Source: Aerobium sp039839275
GTDB taxonomy: Bacteria; Pseudomonadota; Alphaproteobacteria; Rhizobiales; Rhizobiaceae
DNA length: 64,000 nt
Direction of reading: 5' to 3'
Assembly (NCBI RefSeq): GCF_039839275.1
Contig: NZ_JBDOQP010000001.1
Location: 62,001-126,000 of the forward strand
A model generated the notes under the pieces. The model was not told where the DNA came from and searched no databases. It saw nothing but the letters and a program-made list of their open reading frames with translations. Made by a program: the position numbers and the translations under genes. Below are positions 8,054-16,940 of the stretch, one piece after another (position 1 is the stretch's first letter; the number at the start of each line of letters is the position of its first letter).

Positions 8054-9360
8054 CTACGCTTCTGCTGCGTGGACGTGTGCTGTCGTTTCGCACCCGGCCG
8101 GAAGGCCTCGACGATCGCGCGTCCTATATGTTCGAGGACGATGGGGGTGTCCTGATCCGTGACGACAAGATCTCTGCCATTGGCGATTTCGCGACTGTCG
8201 CACGGGACGCAGGCAATGACGTGAAAGTCGTCGATCACCGCCCGAACCTGATCCTCCCCGGCTTCATCGACGCCCACGTCCATATGCCCCAGATGCAGGT
8301 CATCGCCAGCTACGGGGCTGAACTGCTCGAATGGCTCAACAGCTACACTTTCCCCGAAGAAACGAAATTCGCCGACGCGCAGCACGGGCGGCGCATCGCG
8401 CGCCTTTTCTGCGACGAGATGGTACGCCATGGGACAACCACCGTCGCCGCCTACTGCTCGGTGCATCGCCAAAGCGTTGATGCGTTCTTCGAGGAAGCGC
8501 TGTCGCGAGACATGCTGGTGATCGCCGGCAAGGTGATGATGGACCGCAACGCACCGGAGGCGCTGCGCGACACGCCGCAGACCGGATATGACGACACCAG
8601 CGCGCTGATCGCCGAATGGCACGCCAAGGGCAGGCTGCATTATGCCGTCACGCCGCGCTTCGCGATTACCTCAAGCCCCGAGCAGATGGAGATGGCGGGC
8701 GCGCTGATGCGCGAGAATCCCGGCCTGCACATGCAGACGCATCTTTCGGAGAACCACGCCGAGATCGCGTTCACGCAGGAGCTCTACCCGTGGTCGAAGG
8801 ACTATACCGACATCTACGAGCATTACGGGCTGCTTGGCCCGAAGGCGCTGTTCGGACACTGCATTCATCTGTCCGAGCGCGAGGCGGATGCGTTGTCGGA
8901 TTCTGGTTCCGTTGCGGTATTCTGCCCGACCTCGAACCTGTTCCTTGGGTCAGGGCTCTTTGATTGGCAACGCTACTCGAAGCGCTCGAAACCTCTGCGG
9001 ATCGCTGCCGCAACCGACGTGGGTGGGGGTACGAACTATTCCATGCTGCGCACGATGGACGAAGGCTACAAGGTGATCGCGCTGCAGGGAGAGAAGATCA
9101 ATCCGTTCGCCTCCTTCTGGCAGATCACGCTGGGCAACGCCAAGGCGTTGTCGATCGACGAGCGGGTCGGCACGCTCGATCCAGGCACCGATGCAGACAT
9201 TGTCGTCCTGGACGCCAGGGGGACGCCAGGCATGGCACTGCGTATGGAAAACGTGGAGACACTGGCGGAAGAACTGTTCCTGCTTCAGACGCTGGGCGAC
9301 GACCGCGCCGTGCGCGAGGTCTATGTGGCGGGCAGGCCGGCGAAGTCCGTGCTAGTCTGA
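8050..9360 (+). CDS. guaD: Guanine deaminase
   Basis: 436 residues from the GTG at 8050, which overlaps the puuD stop as GTGA and has GAGGGAG 7 bases upstream; an ATG at 8029 lacks a ribosome site. Amidohydrolase metal ligands are visible: H76 and H78 (DAHVHMPQ), then histidines in QTHLSEN and FGHCIHLS, and the aspartate in AATDVGGG. The enzyme converts guanine to xanthine, the substrate of XdhAB. PuuD, GuaD and the next gene are tightly spaced and likely form one operon. Confidence 0.93.
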   Translation: MTTLLLRGRVLSFRTRPEGLDDRASYMFEDDGGVLIRDDKISAIGDFATVARDAGNDVKVVDHRPNLILPGFIDAHVHMPQMQVIASYGAELLEWLNSYTFPEETKFADAQHGRRIARLFCDEMVRHGTTTVAAYCSVHRQSVDAFFEEALSRDMLVIAGKVMMDRNAPEALRDTPQTGYDDTSALIAEWHAKGRLHYAVTPRFAITSSPEQMEMAGALMRENPGLHMQTHLSENHAEIAFTQELYPWSKDYTDIYEHYGLLGPKALFGHCIHLSEREADALSDSGSVAVFCPTSNLFLGSGLFDWQRYSKRSKPLRIAAATDVGGGTNYSMLRTMDEGYKVIALQGEKINPFASFWQITLGNAKALSIDERVGTLDPGTDADIVVLDARGTPGMALRMENVETLAEELFLLQTLGDDRAVREVYVAGRPAKSVLV

Positions 9361-9364
9361 CGCG

Positions 9365-10627
9365 ATGATCGACACGCGCGCATTGTTCACCGCCCTGTTT
9401 GAAGCCGCCACGTCCGCCGCCGATCCCGCGCGCGTCATCGGTGAATTCCTGCCCGAGCGACCAAAGGGGCGCACGGTCGTGATCGGCGCCGGCAAGGGGT
9501 CGGCACAGATGGCTGCTGCCTTCGAGCAGGCATGGCACGAGCCGCTGCAAGGAGTTGCCGTGACGCGCTACGGCTATGGAGCGGCCTGCCGGCATATCGA
9601 GGTCGTGGAGGCGGCGCATCCGGTTCCCGACGAGGCCGGACTGAAGGCGCGCGAGAGACTTTTCGAGTCAGTTGCCGGACTGACTTCCGACGACCTCGTG
9701 GTCGCGTTGATTTCCGGCGGAGGCTCGGCCCTTTTGCCAGCGCCGCCCGATGGCATGAGCCTTGCCGACGAGATCGCCGTGAACGAAGCGCTGCTCGCCA
9801 GCGGTGCGCCGATCTCGGCCATGAACACGGTGCGCAAGCACCTTTCCACGATCAAGGGCGGGCGGCTTGCGCTGGCGGCGCATCCGGCGAAAGTCGTTTC
9901 GCTCGTCGTCTCGGACATTCCCGGCGACAATCCCGCCTTCGTTGCATCGGGGCCAACGGTGCCGGATCCGGCATCACGTCAGGATGCCCTTGCTATCATC
10001 GACGCCTATCGGCTTGACTTGCCCGAGGCCGCACTGCGGCATCTGGGTACGTCGGCAGCCGACGCGCCCCGGCCTGACGACTTGGCGTTTGCCGCCAACG
10101 AGGTGCACGTCATTGCATCCGCGGCGCGCTCGCTCGAGGCCGCCGCCGATGCAGCGGTCGCACGCGGCGTCGAGGCCGTCATCCTTTCGGATGCGATGGA
10201 GGGTGAAGCGCGCGAGGTTGCGGGAGTGCATGCAGCGATCGCGCGCGAGATCGCCTTTCGCGATCGGCCGTTCCGCAAGCCGATCCTGCTACTTTCGGGC
10301 GGAGAGACAACCGTGACCGTGCGCGCCAAAGGCGGCAAGGGGGGGCGCAACACCGAATTCCTGCTCGCGTTGGCGCTCGGCATCGATGGTGTCGAAGGAA
10401 TCCACGCCTTCGCCGCGGATACGGACGGTATCGACGGATCGGAAGACAATGCTGGCGCCTTCGCGGATTTCACCACGGCACGCCGCATGCGAGCCGCCGG
10501 CGTCGATCCGAAGGCGGCGTTGAACCGCAACGATGCATGGAGCGCCTTCAATGCCGTTGGCGACCTGTTCGTGCCCGGACCGACGGGCACCAACGTGAAC
10601 GACCTTAGAGCTATCTTTATTCGATAG
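9365..10627 (+). CDS. Glycerate 2-kinase (MOFRL family; older name hydroxypyruvate reductase TtuD)
   Basis: 420 residues. N-terminal DUF4147 domain (VVIGAGKGSAQMA near residue 38; SGGGSALLPAPP near 118; NTVRKHLSTIKGG near 156) and C-terminal MOFRL domain (LLSGGETTVTV, GGKGGRNTEFLLALAL, DTDGIDGSEDNAGA). Such proteins phosphorylate glycerate to 2-phosphoglycerate; several were first annotated as hydroxypyruvate reductases. It starts 4 bases after guaD. Purine breakdown ends in glyoxylate, which enters metabolism through tartronate semialdehyde and glycerate, so the position makes metabolic sense. The pathway assignment is inferred from context. Confidence 0.88.
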   Translation: MIDTRALFTALFEAATSAADPARVIGEFLPERPKGRTVVIGAGKGSAQMAAAFEQAWHEPLQGVAVTRYGYGAACRHIEVVEAAHPVPDEAGLKARERLFESVAGLTSDDLVVALISGGGSALLPAPPDGMSLADEIAVNEALLASGAPISAMNTVRKHLSTIKGGRLALAAHPAKVVSLVVSDIPGDNPAFVASGPTVPDPASRQDALAIIDAYRLDLPEAALRHLGTSAADAPRPDDLAFAANEVHVIASAARSLEAAADAAVARGVEAVILSDAMEGEAREVAGVHAAIAREIAFRDRPFRKPILLLSGGETTVTVRAKGGKGGRNTEFLLALALGIDGVEGIHAFAADTDGIDGSEDNAGAFADFTTARRMRAAGVDPKAALNRNDAWSAFNAVGDLFVPGPTGTNVNDLRAIFIR

Positions 10628-10633
10628 AAAAAT

Positions 10634-12079
10634 TCAGGAAATCAGCGTCTTCACCTTGCGCATGTCGTCGAGGAAACGGCTTCTTTCGGCTTGAGCGTCC
10701 GCCGCCTCGCGGATGCGCAGGATGAAGGACGGGTGGATGGTGATGAACACTGTCATGCCGTCCTCGCGTGTCACGGTTTCGCCGCGCATGCGCGTGATTG
10801 GAATCGCCTTTCCAAGCAGTGATTGCGCCGCTGTTGCACCCATGGCCACGACCAGATCGGGTTTGACGAACTGCAATTCCCGGTCGAGCCACCAGCGGCA
10901 TGCGCTGACCTCGCCGGCATTGGGTTTCTGGTGGATGCGTCGCTTGCCGCGCGGCTCGAACTTGAAGTGCTTAACGGCATTGGTGACGTAGAGCTTCTCG
11001 CGCTCTATGCCGGCCTGTTCGATCACCTCGTCAAAGATGCGGCCTGCCGGGCCGACGAACGGCCTGCCGGCGATATCCTCCTGGTCGCCGGGCTGTTCAC
11101 CGACAAAGACGGCGCGGGCATTTTCCGGACCCTCGCCGAACACGGTCTGCGTCGCGTCGCGCCAGAGCGGGCAGCGGCGGCAGCCTTCGGCCTGTCTGCG
11201 AAGTTCTACCAGCGATGCGGCTTCGTCCGGCAACTCCTTTTCAGGCGTGCTCCAGTGGCGCTCCTGTACCTTCGCGTGATGTGGCGCCGGCATGGTCGGC
11301 ATCCTTTCCAGCATGTCCCGGGCAGCGGCATCCGCGCCCCTGATCATCTCAGGAATGAGCGAAGCCTCCGGCAGGTTCCGCCAGTACTTCTTCGGCATCT
11401 CCGCCTGCATCGCCTTCACCTTCAGCCGGGCTGGATTGAAGATGTTTGCGAAATAGGTGCGCCAAAGTTCGTCGGATGCGTCATCGCGCGGCGCATCAGA
11501 TTTGACGGCACCTGGACCGATCACCAGCGATTCTCCGTCCCAGTCGGCCGACGCATGAGGTGTCAGGATCGTCCAGCGCATGCCTGCGAAACGCCGCACG
11601 AAGAAGGGCGCATTGCGCTCGACAATGTAATGGTCCGGCTCGAACCAGGCGACGAAATGCTCCCCGTCACCCTCGCCGACGCGCACGAAGCGAACGAACG
11701 CGCGCATCTTGTGTATGTCGCGCCGCACTGACTTCTCATAATCGCGAAGCCGGATGACGTCGGGATCGGAGGCAAGTTTCAGCAGGTGCGGCTCATTGCG
11801 AAGCCGGACAAGCAGACGATAGAGCAGGTCGAAGCGGGCCGGGTCGGAATGGCAGATGACTGCTTCCGCCTTGTCGATGAATTCGCGCGGCACGTTGAGC
11901 GATGCGGCCATTGGTGGCTCCGGAAGCGGGCGAGCTTCGGCGAAAAGGTCGTTGGCCGTGTCCGTCTGCCAGGTAATCGCGTGCGGAGCAATTCCGCTCA
12001 ACGCCAGACGCCGCGCAGCGTCACGCCAACCGGGAAAATCGGTCTCGCCGGCAAGCCGCACGGAATACCGTGACATCAA
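10634..12079 (-). CDS. udgX: UdgX-type uracil-DNA glycosylase fused to a DUF4130 domain
   Basis: 481 residues. Residues 1-250 match the DUF4130/TIGR03915-type domain that accompanies UdgX; residues 290-481 form a family-4-like uracil-DNA glycosylase with GEQPGDQED at 327-335, C300/C303 and C394 for an iron-sulfur cluster, and the HPSF motif at 449-452. The insertion loop KRRIHQ at 379-384 is the UdgX signature; its histidine (H383 here) is the residue that in mycobacterial UdgX attacks the deoxyribose and leaves the protein covalently bound to the abasic site. The third cluster cysteine of ordinary family-4 enzymes appears to be replaced by H371 (NAVKHFKF). The ATG overlaps the stop of the radical SAM gene. 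Confidence 0.93.
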   Translation of the reverse strand: MMSRYSVRLAGETDFPGWRDAARRLALSGIAPHAITWQTDTANDLFAEARPLPEPPMAASLNVPREFIDKAEAVICHSDPARFDLLYRLLVRLRNEPHLLKLASDPDVIRLRDYEKSVRRDIHKMRAFVRFVRVGEGDGEHFVAWFEPDHYIVERNAPFFVRRFAGMRWTILTPHASADWDGESLVIGPGAVKSDAPRDDASDELWRTYFANIFNPARLKVKAMQAEMPKKYWRNLPEASLIPEMIRGADAAARDMLERMPTMPAPHHAKVQERHWSTPEKELPDEAASLVELRRQAEGCRRCPLWRDATQTVFGEGPENARAVFVGEQPGDQEDIAGRPFVGPAGRIFDEVIEQAGIEREKLYVTNAVKHFKFEPRGKRRIHQKPNAGEVSACRWWLDRELQFVKPDLVVAMGATAAQSLLGKAIPITRMRGETVTREDGMTVFITIHPSFILRIREAADAQAERSRFLDDMRKVKTLIS

Positions 12080-13311
12080 AACAGGCTCAATTGTTTGGGT
12101 GGTGGAGCCAGTCGCGCGCGCAGGTCATGGCTGTCGATCAGGCCATGGGGCGACCAGCCGTCGGCGATGATGAAGGGGCGTACCTTGGCGACGGAAACGC
12201 AAAGCCGAGCAACATCCTCGATGCCGAGGCGCTTGTACCGGCGCACGCCGAGCATACGATCGACCACCTTGGCGCCGATGCCGGGAATGCGCAGCAGCAT
12301 CTCGCGCGGCGCCCTGTTGACGTCGACGGGAAACGCGTAGCGATTGGTCAGCGCCCAGGCGAGCTTGGGGTCGATCTCCAGGTCGAGCATGCCATCGGGT
12401 CGACCTGCGGTTATCTCCTGCCGGTCGAAGCCGTAGAAGCGCATCAGCCAATCTGCTTGATAGAGCCGATGTTCGCGCATCAGTGGCGGCCGTGCCAAAG
12501 GCAGAGCGGAAGACGAATCTGGAATGGGGCTGAAGGCCGAGTAATAGACGCGGCGCAGGTGATATCCGGAATACAGCCGCGCGGAGGTCGAGAGAATGTC
12601 GTCGTCGGTTGTCGCGTCCGCGCCGACGATCATCTGGGTCGATTGGCCGCCGGGCGCGAAGCGGGGACGCTTCCTGGTGCGCATGGTCGGTTCCGACCGC
12701 TCCTCGATCTTCGAGCGCAGCCGTGCCATCGACACCCGTATCGTTTCCGGTTTCTTCTGAGGGGCAAGCTGCCTGACGCCGTCATCGGTCGGCAGCTCTA
12801 CGTTGATCGAAAGACGATCCGCATAGAGGCCGGCCTGCTCGATAAGTTCATCCCGCGCCTCCGGTATTGTCTTGAGATGAATATAGCCCTGATAGGCATG
12901 ATCGATCCGAAGCCTGCGCGCGCTCTCGACCATTTCCGCCATCGTCTCGTCAGGCGAACGGATCACGCCGGACGACAGGAACAATCCTTCGATGTAGTTG
13001 CGCTTGTAAAAATCGAGAGTCAGCGTCACCACCTCGTCGATCGTGAAGCGGGCGCGCCTGACGTTCGATGAGGATCGGTTGATGCAATAAGCGCAGTCGT
13101 AGATGCAGAAATTTGTCAGAAGGATTTTGAGCAGCGAGATGCATCGACCGTCAGGTGCATAGGAATGGCAGATGCCGCTGCCTTCCGTGGAGCCGATGCC
13201 CTTCGTTTTCAGCGAATTTCTGCCGGCAGCACCCGACGACGCACACGATGCGTCGTACTTGGCGGCGTCGGCGAGGATTGCCAGTTTCTGGCGCAGCGAG
13301 AGAGCGGACAT
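12076..13311 (-). CDS. Radical SAM protein with helix-hairpin-helix, putative DNA modification/repair
   Basis: 411 residues from the ATG at 13311 (MSALSLRQKLAILADAAKYD); an in-frame ATG at 13347 is possible and neither has a clear ribosome site. The radical SAM cluster motif CX3CX2C is C69, C73, C76 (NFCIYDCAYCINRS). Near the C-terminus VNRAPREMLLRIPGIGAKVV is a helix-hairpin-helix, the non-specific DNA-binding element. This matches the TIGR03916 family, whose chemistry is unknown. It overlaps udgX by four bases, a pairing conserved across many bacteria, so a joint role in uracil or base-lesion handling is inferred. Confidence 0.9.
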   Translation of the reverse strand: MSALSLRQKLAILADAAKYDASCASSGAAGRNSLKTKGIGSTEGSGICHSYAPDGRCISLLKILLTNFCIYDCAYCINRSSSNVRRARFTIDEVVTLTLDFYKRNYIEGLFLSSGVIRSPDETMAEMVESARRLRIDHAYQGYIHLKTIPEARDELIEQAGLYADRLSINVELPTDDGVRQLAPQKKPETIRVSMARLRSKIEERSEPTMRTRKRPRFAPGGQSTQMIVGADATTDDDILSTSARLYSGYHLRRVYYSAFSPIPDSSSALPLARPPLMREHRLYQADWLMRFYGFDRQEITAGRPDGMLDLEIDPKLAWALTNRYAFPVDVNRAPREMLLRIPGIGAKVVDRMLGVRRYKRLGIEDVARLCVSVAKVRPFIIADGWSPHGLIDSHDLRARLAPPPKQLSLF

Positions 13312-13388
13312 ACGTTCATGATATGTTCCGCAGTCGACCGCGTCCATTCACTTTGACATAGGTGACGAAATAGGGAGTGGAATGCGCC

Positions 13389-14363
13389 TTAGCCCGCAAC
13401 GTCGATGACGCCGCAATCGCCGGCTTCCGTGCCGAACGCGATTCGGCGTCCTTCGTCGTCCCAGGCGAGAGCCGATATCGCGCTCTTTCCGGGGCGGCGC
13501 AGCAGAACTTCCTTCTGGTCGGCGATGCGGGCCACCATCACCATCCCGTCAGCATAGCCGATGGCAACGATGTCGTCGGTGGTATGGCAGGCAACACTTG
13601 TCACCATCGCGTCGCCACGCGTGCCGAGTTCGACCGGCGCCTTGCCGATCGGCCCGTCCTTGGTGAGGAAGGGCCAGACGATGGCGGCGGGCGCGCCGGA
13701 ACTCGCCAGCCAGCGCCCCTTGGGGCTCCACGACAGCGATTTCACCTTTGCGGGGTAGCCGGCCATGCGCATGTGCTTGCCGTCCGCAAGCTTCCATCCG
13801 TGGAGGGCGTTTTCCTGCATCGCCGTGACGAGAAAATTGCCGTCCGGCGAGAAGGTTGCGGCGGTATGGGCGCCTGCCCACTCGAGTTCGACGGGCTTCC
13901 CGGACGCGGCTGGAAAATGCAGCGTCGCGCCGTTGTAGCGAGCGACGGCGATGCGCATCCCTTTTGGCGCGAAGGCCACGCCTTCGACAGACCGCGGATG
14001 CTGGAACTCCTTGGTGGTTCCGTCGGGCAGCAGCACATGGGCAACGCGGCCGCTGGCGTAGGCGACGGCACCACGCGGACCCGTCGCGACCGCGGTAATC
14101 CATTTGCGCCCGATGGAAGCCAGTTCCCGAGCGTTTCCGTCGGACGACATCGAACACACCCGTCCATCCTCGCCGCCGGTGACCAGCGAATGTCCGTCCA
14201 GCGATCGCGCCACCGCGAGCAGGCCGTCATTCACCTGCGTCGTCTTGTGCCCGCCGTCGAGCCGATGGACAACGCCATCGGCCATCGCGAACACGGGAAT
14301 GCCGTCGAGCCAGGTCGTGGCTATGCAATGGCCGTCGAGATCGAGTGGCGCAACCGTCGGCAT
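13389..14363 (-). CDS. WD40-repeat beta-propeller protein
   Basis: 324 residues from the ATG at 14363, which shares a base with the stop of the CobW-type gene (TGATG); a GTG at 14375 is an alternative. Repeats of about 40 residues carry the W-D/G-H style blade ends (LDGHSLVTGGEDGRV, SLSWSPKGRWLASSGA, ALAWDDEGRRIAFG), and seven blades are plausible. There is no signal peptide, so it is probably cytoplasmic. Translational coupling to a CobW GTPase suggests a scaffold or partner in metal delivery; the exact role is unknown. Its stop is 78 bases from the divergent radical SAM gene start. Confidence 0.82.
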   Translation of the reverse strand: MPTVAPLDLDGHCIATTWLDGIPVFAMADGVVHRLDGGHKTTQVNDGLLAVARSLDGHSLVTGGEDGRVCSMSSDGNARELASIGRKWITAVATGPRGAVAYASGRVAHVLLPDGTTKEFQHPRSVEGVAFAPKGMRIAVARYNGATLHFPAASGKPVELEWAGAHTAATFSPDGNFLVTAMQENALHGWKLADGKHMRMAGYPAKVKSLSWSPKGRWLASSGAPAAIVWPFLTKDGPIGKAPVELGTRGDAMVTSVACHTTDDIVAIGYADGMVMVARIADQKEVLLRRPGKSAISALAWDDEGRRIAFGTEAGDCGVIDVAG

Positions 14364-15412
14364 CAGGCCTGGCACGCCTCGAAGGTGCGCTTCAAGCGCT
14401 CGGCATCGAGTTCGCGGCCGATGAACACCAGGCGGCTCTCGTGGGCCTCACCGTCCTTCCATGCACGCTGATGGTCGCCTTCAAGGATCATGTGGACCCC
14501 CTGCACCACATAGCGCTCTGGGTCGTCCTTGAGCGCGATGATGCCCTTCAGCCGAAGAATGTTCGGGCCGTCCATCTGCGTGGTCTTTTCCAGCCACGGG
14601 AAGAAGCGCTTCGGATCCATCTCGCCGCCGCGCAGAGAAATCGACGTCACGCCGACATCGTGGATCGGCGAGACGCCGTGATGGTGGTGATGGCCGTGGT
14701 CGTGATGATGGTGGTGATCATGGTCGCAGTCTGGTCCGCATTCATGATCGTGATCATGAGCGTCGAGGAAATGCGGGTCGTTGTCGAGCGCACGGGACAG
14801 GTCGAACGCTCCGCGATCAAGCACTTCCGACAAGGCGACGCCGGAGCGTTCCGTCTTGTGGATCTTCGCGGCCGGGTTGATGGCGCGTATCGCGGCCTCG
14901 ACGTCGCGCAGCTCGTCGGGCGTCACGAGATCGGTCTTGTTGAGCACGACGACATCCGCGAACGCGATCTGGTCTTCCGCCTCCTTCGAATCCTTGAGGC
15001 GCAGCGGCAGGTGCTTGGCATCGACGAGCGCCACGACTGCATCGAGCCGGGTCTTCGAGCGAACATCGTCGTCCATGAAGAAGGTCTGGGCAACGGGAGC
15101 GGGGTCAGCCAGACCCGTCGTCTCGACGAGAATCGCATCGAAACGGCCCGGGCGACGCATCAACCCCTCGACCGTGCGAATCAGATCGCCACGAACGGTG
15201 CAGCAGATGCAGCCATTGTTCATCTCGTAGATTTCCTCGTCGGACTCCACGATCAAGTCGTTGTCGATGCCGATTTCGCCGAACTCGTTGACGATGACCG
15301 CATAGCGCTTGCCATGATCTTCGGAAAGGATGCGGTTGAGAAGCGTGGTCTTGCCGGAGCCGAGATAGCCGGTGAGCACCGTCACCGGAATTTGGGTCTG
15401 CGCCTGTGCCAT
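14363..15412 (-). CDS. CobW/ZNG1-type metal chaperone GTPase with histidine-rich loop
   Basis: 349 residues from the ATG at 15412 (GAGGT 5 bases upstream); a longer frame to 15574 overlaps the next gene and lacks support. G1 loop GYLGSGKTT at 15-23, the metal-binding CICC at 68-71, switch ETTGLADP near 95 and NKTD near 160. Between the GTPase and C-terminal domains lies a loop with about fifteen histidines mixed with aspartates (HDHDHECGPDCDHD and following, encoded near 14655-14765). Such COG0523 proteins move zinc or cobalt into client enzymes. No Zur box was recognised upstream. The client may be the neighbouring creatininase-type metalloenzyme, but this is a guess. Confidence 0.9.
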   Translation of the reverse strand: MAQAQTQIPVTVLTGYLGSGKTTLLNRILSEDHGKRYAVIVNEFGEIGIDNDLIVESDEEIYEMNNGCICCTVRGDLIRTVEGLMRRPGRFDAILVETTGLADPAPVAQTFFMDDDVRSKTRLDAVVALVDAKHLPLRLKDSKEAEDQIAFADVVVLNKTDLVTPDELRDVEAAIRAINPAAKIHKTERSGVALSEVLDRGAFDLSRALDNDPHFLDAHDHDHECGPDCDHDHHHHHDHGHHHHHGVSPIHDVGVTSISLRGGEMDPKRFFPWLEKTTQMDGPNILRLKGIIALKDDPERYVVQGVHMILEGDHQRAWKDGEAHESRLVFIGRELDAERLKRTFEACQA

Positions 15413-15506
15413 GGATGACCTCGTTGGCGATGGATGGATTGTCGTGGGGTCCATATAGGATGCCGCGGCCGAGATTGCACCGGGGATTATTACCACCATG
15501 AACCGC

Positions 15507-16268
15507 TTACCGCAGCACTGAGACGTCGAACCGTGCAACGTCGTCCAGCAGCGCCACGAATCCTTTAGTGGCATGCCCGAGAATTTCTTCGCCCGCCTCG
15601 GCGCTGGCGGCGGCGGCGTCTCCGGTCACGCCATCCGGCGACAGGTCACTCATCTTCCAACCGAATGCGTGTGGTCCGTAAGCGCGCAAATGCGTGAATT
15701 CGGTCTCGAAACGCTCCTGGGCGGAGGGAAAGTCCCTGGACTTCGCCATGTCCACGAGGTCGGGCCGCAGGGCGAGCATCACGGATGTCTCGATGAAGCC
15801 GCCATGGATGCCGAGCGCCTTTTCCTTTGGCGACACGAGGTGCGCGGGATAGCCGAACCGCGTCCAACTGGTGGCGACGGCGAGCATCCCGTGCCGTACG
15901 CGCAGCTCCGTCGCCACGATGGTCATCAGCGGTGCGTTGCCGCCATGGGCATTGAGCATGACGAAGCGGCGCATGCCTTGCGCCAGCGCGGCCTCGCCGA
16001 TGTCGATCCAACGCGCGACAGCCTCATCGAAGGCCAGCGTCCTGGTGCCGCGAACATCCAGGTGCTCGATCGAATAGCCGACCGGCTCGACGGGCAGGAA
16101 CTCGACGTCGAGACCGGGCGGCAGCAGCGCTGCCGCGCGCTTGGCCACTGCTTCGGCGATGATCGTGTCCGTCTCGAACGGCAGATGCGGCCCATGCTGC
16201 TCGGTGGCTCCCAGCGGCAGAACGGCAATCGTTTCCGTTGGGCTATTGGTTCTTTCGTTGGCTGTCAT
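15507..16268 (-). CDS. Creatininase family amidohydrolase
   Basis: 253 residues. The creatininase fold signatures are present: LPLGATEQHGPHLPFETDT near residues 15-34 (the Glu, His and Asp metal ligands) and NAHGGN near 107-112. The family includes creatininase, a formamide hydrolase of riboflavin synthesis and the mycofactocin protein MftE; the sequence does not decide among them. The gene is divergent from the MarR regulator (100 bases apart) and upstream of, in the same direction as, the CobW-type gene. It is a two-metal enzyme, so metal supply by the neighbouring chaperone is conceivable. Confidence 0.85.
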   Translation of the reverse strand: MTANERTNSPTETIAVLPLGATEQHGPHLPFETDTIIAEAVAKRAAALLPPGLDVEFLPVEPVGYSIEHLDVRGTRTLAFDEAVARWIDIGEAALAQGMRRFVMLNAHGGNAPLMTIVATELRVRHGMLAVATSWTRFGYPAHLVSPKEKALGIHGGFIETSVMLALRPDLVDMAKSRDFPSAQERFETEFTHLRAYGPHAFGWKMSDLSPDGVTGDAAAASAEAGEEILGHATKGFVALLDDVARFDVSVLR

Positions 16269-16327
16269 CTATCTGTTATGTGGCTCTGCCATGGGTTCGT
16301 CCGTACTCCCGGGCAAGCTATCTTGTC

Positions 16328-16344
16328 TTGCTGCCGGCAGGCAA
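16328..16344. promoter_or_regulatory. Imperfect palindrome in front of the MarR gene
   Basis: TTGC-TGCCGGCA-G-GCAA: an 8-base perfect palindrome with 4-base complementary arms offset by one base, 25 bases before the MarR start and in the divergent promoter region with the creatininase gene. MarR proteins usually bind such sites to repress themselves and a divergent gene. This is a positional inference. Confidence 0.3.
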
Positions 16345-16368
16345 TCCACGTCGCAAGGGGACGCTTCG

Positions 16369-16851
16369 ATGGCAAAGGTGGACAAGGCGACGACGATGAG
16401 CCGGCTGGGTTCGGCGGCGCGCCTTTCGCGGACGGCCCTGGCTGCGCGCTTGCTTGCACACGGCTTCTATGCGGGCCAGGACCAGATCATGATCGCGCTC
16501 GATCGCCTTGACGGGCAGACGCCCGGACAGCTCGCTGCCAAGCTGGGCGTTCGTCCGCCGACGGTGACCAAGACGATCAACAGGCTGCAGAGCCAGGGCT
16601 ACGTCGACAAACGCGCATCGGAGACCGATGCCCGGCAGGCCAACATTTTCCTGACTGATGACGGTCGCGCCGCCATCAAGGCGATCGAAAAGGCGGTCAA
16701 GAAGACCGAGAAGCAGGCGTTGAAGGGCCTCGACAAGAAAGATCAGAAAGCTCTTGCCAAGCTTCTGTCGCGCATCGAGGGAAATCTCTCACTCAATGGC
16801 AGCCCGATTGCCGAAGACGAAGACGAGAGCCTCGTCGAGAGCGAAGAGTAG
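16369..16851 (+). CDS. MarR family winged-helix regulator
   Basis: 160 residues from the ATG at 16369 (AAGGGGA upstream); the frame is open further back but antisense to the creatininase gene. The MarR winged helix is clear: GQTPGQLAAKLGVRPPTVTKTINRLQSQGYVDKRASETDARQ, with the wing at the end of this stretch. The C-terminus is lysine-rich and then acidic (EDEDESLVESEE), an unusual tail. Targets are unknown; the divergent creatininase-family gene and the following DMT exporter are candidates. Confidence 0.88.
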   Translation: MAKVDKATTMSRLGSAARLSRTALAARLLAHGFYAGQDQIMIALDRLDGQTPGQLAAKLGVRPPTVTKTINRLQSQGYVDKRASETDARQANIFLTDDGRAAIKAIEKAVKKTEKQALKGLDKKDQKALAKLLSRIEGNLSLNGSPIAEDEDESLVESEE

Positions 16852-16940
16852 AGGGCTCCTGGCGGGCACTTTCTGCTTGCACCCCATCCACGCTTGGACG
16901 AAGAAGCGGGATACGCACTCTCCTTTCCCGGCCTCTTGAC

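Noticed and set aside
14650..14770. Histidine-coding repeats as a tandem DNA repeat
   Set aside because: Explained by the histidine/aspartate-rich loop of the CobW-type protein; not a separate element.
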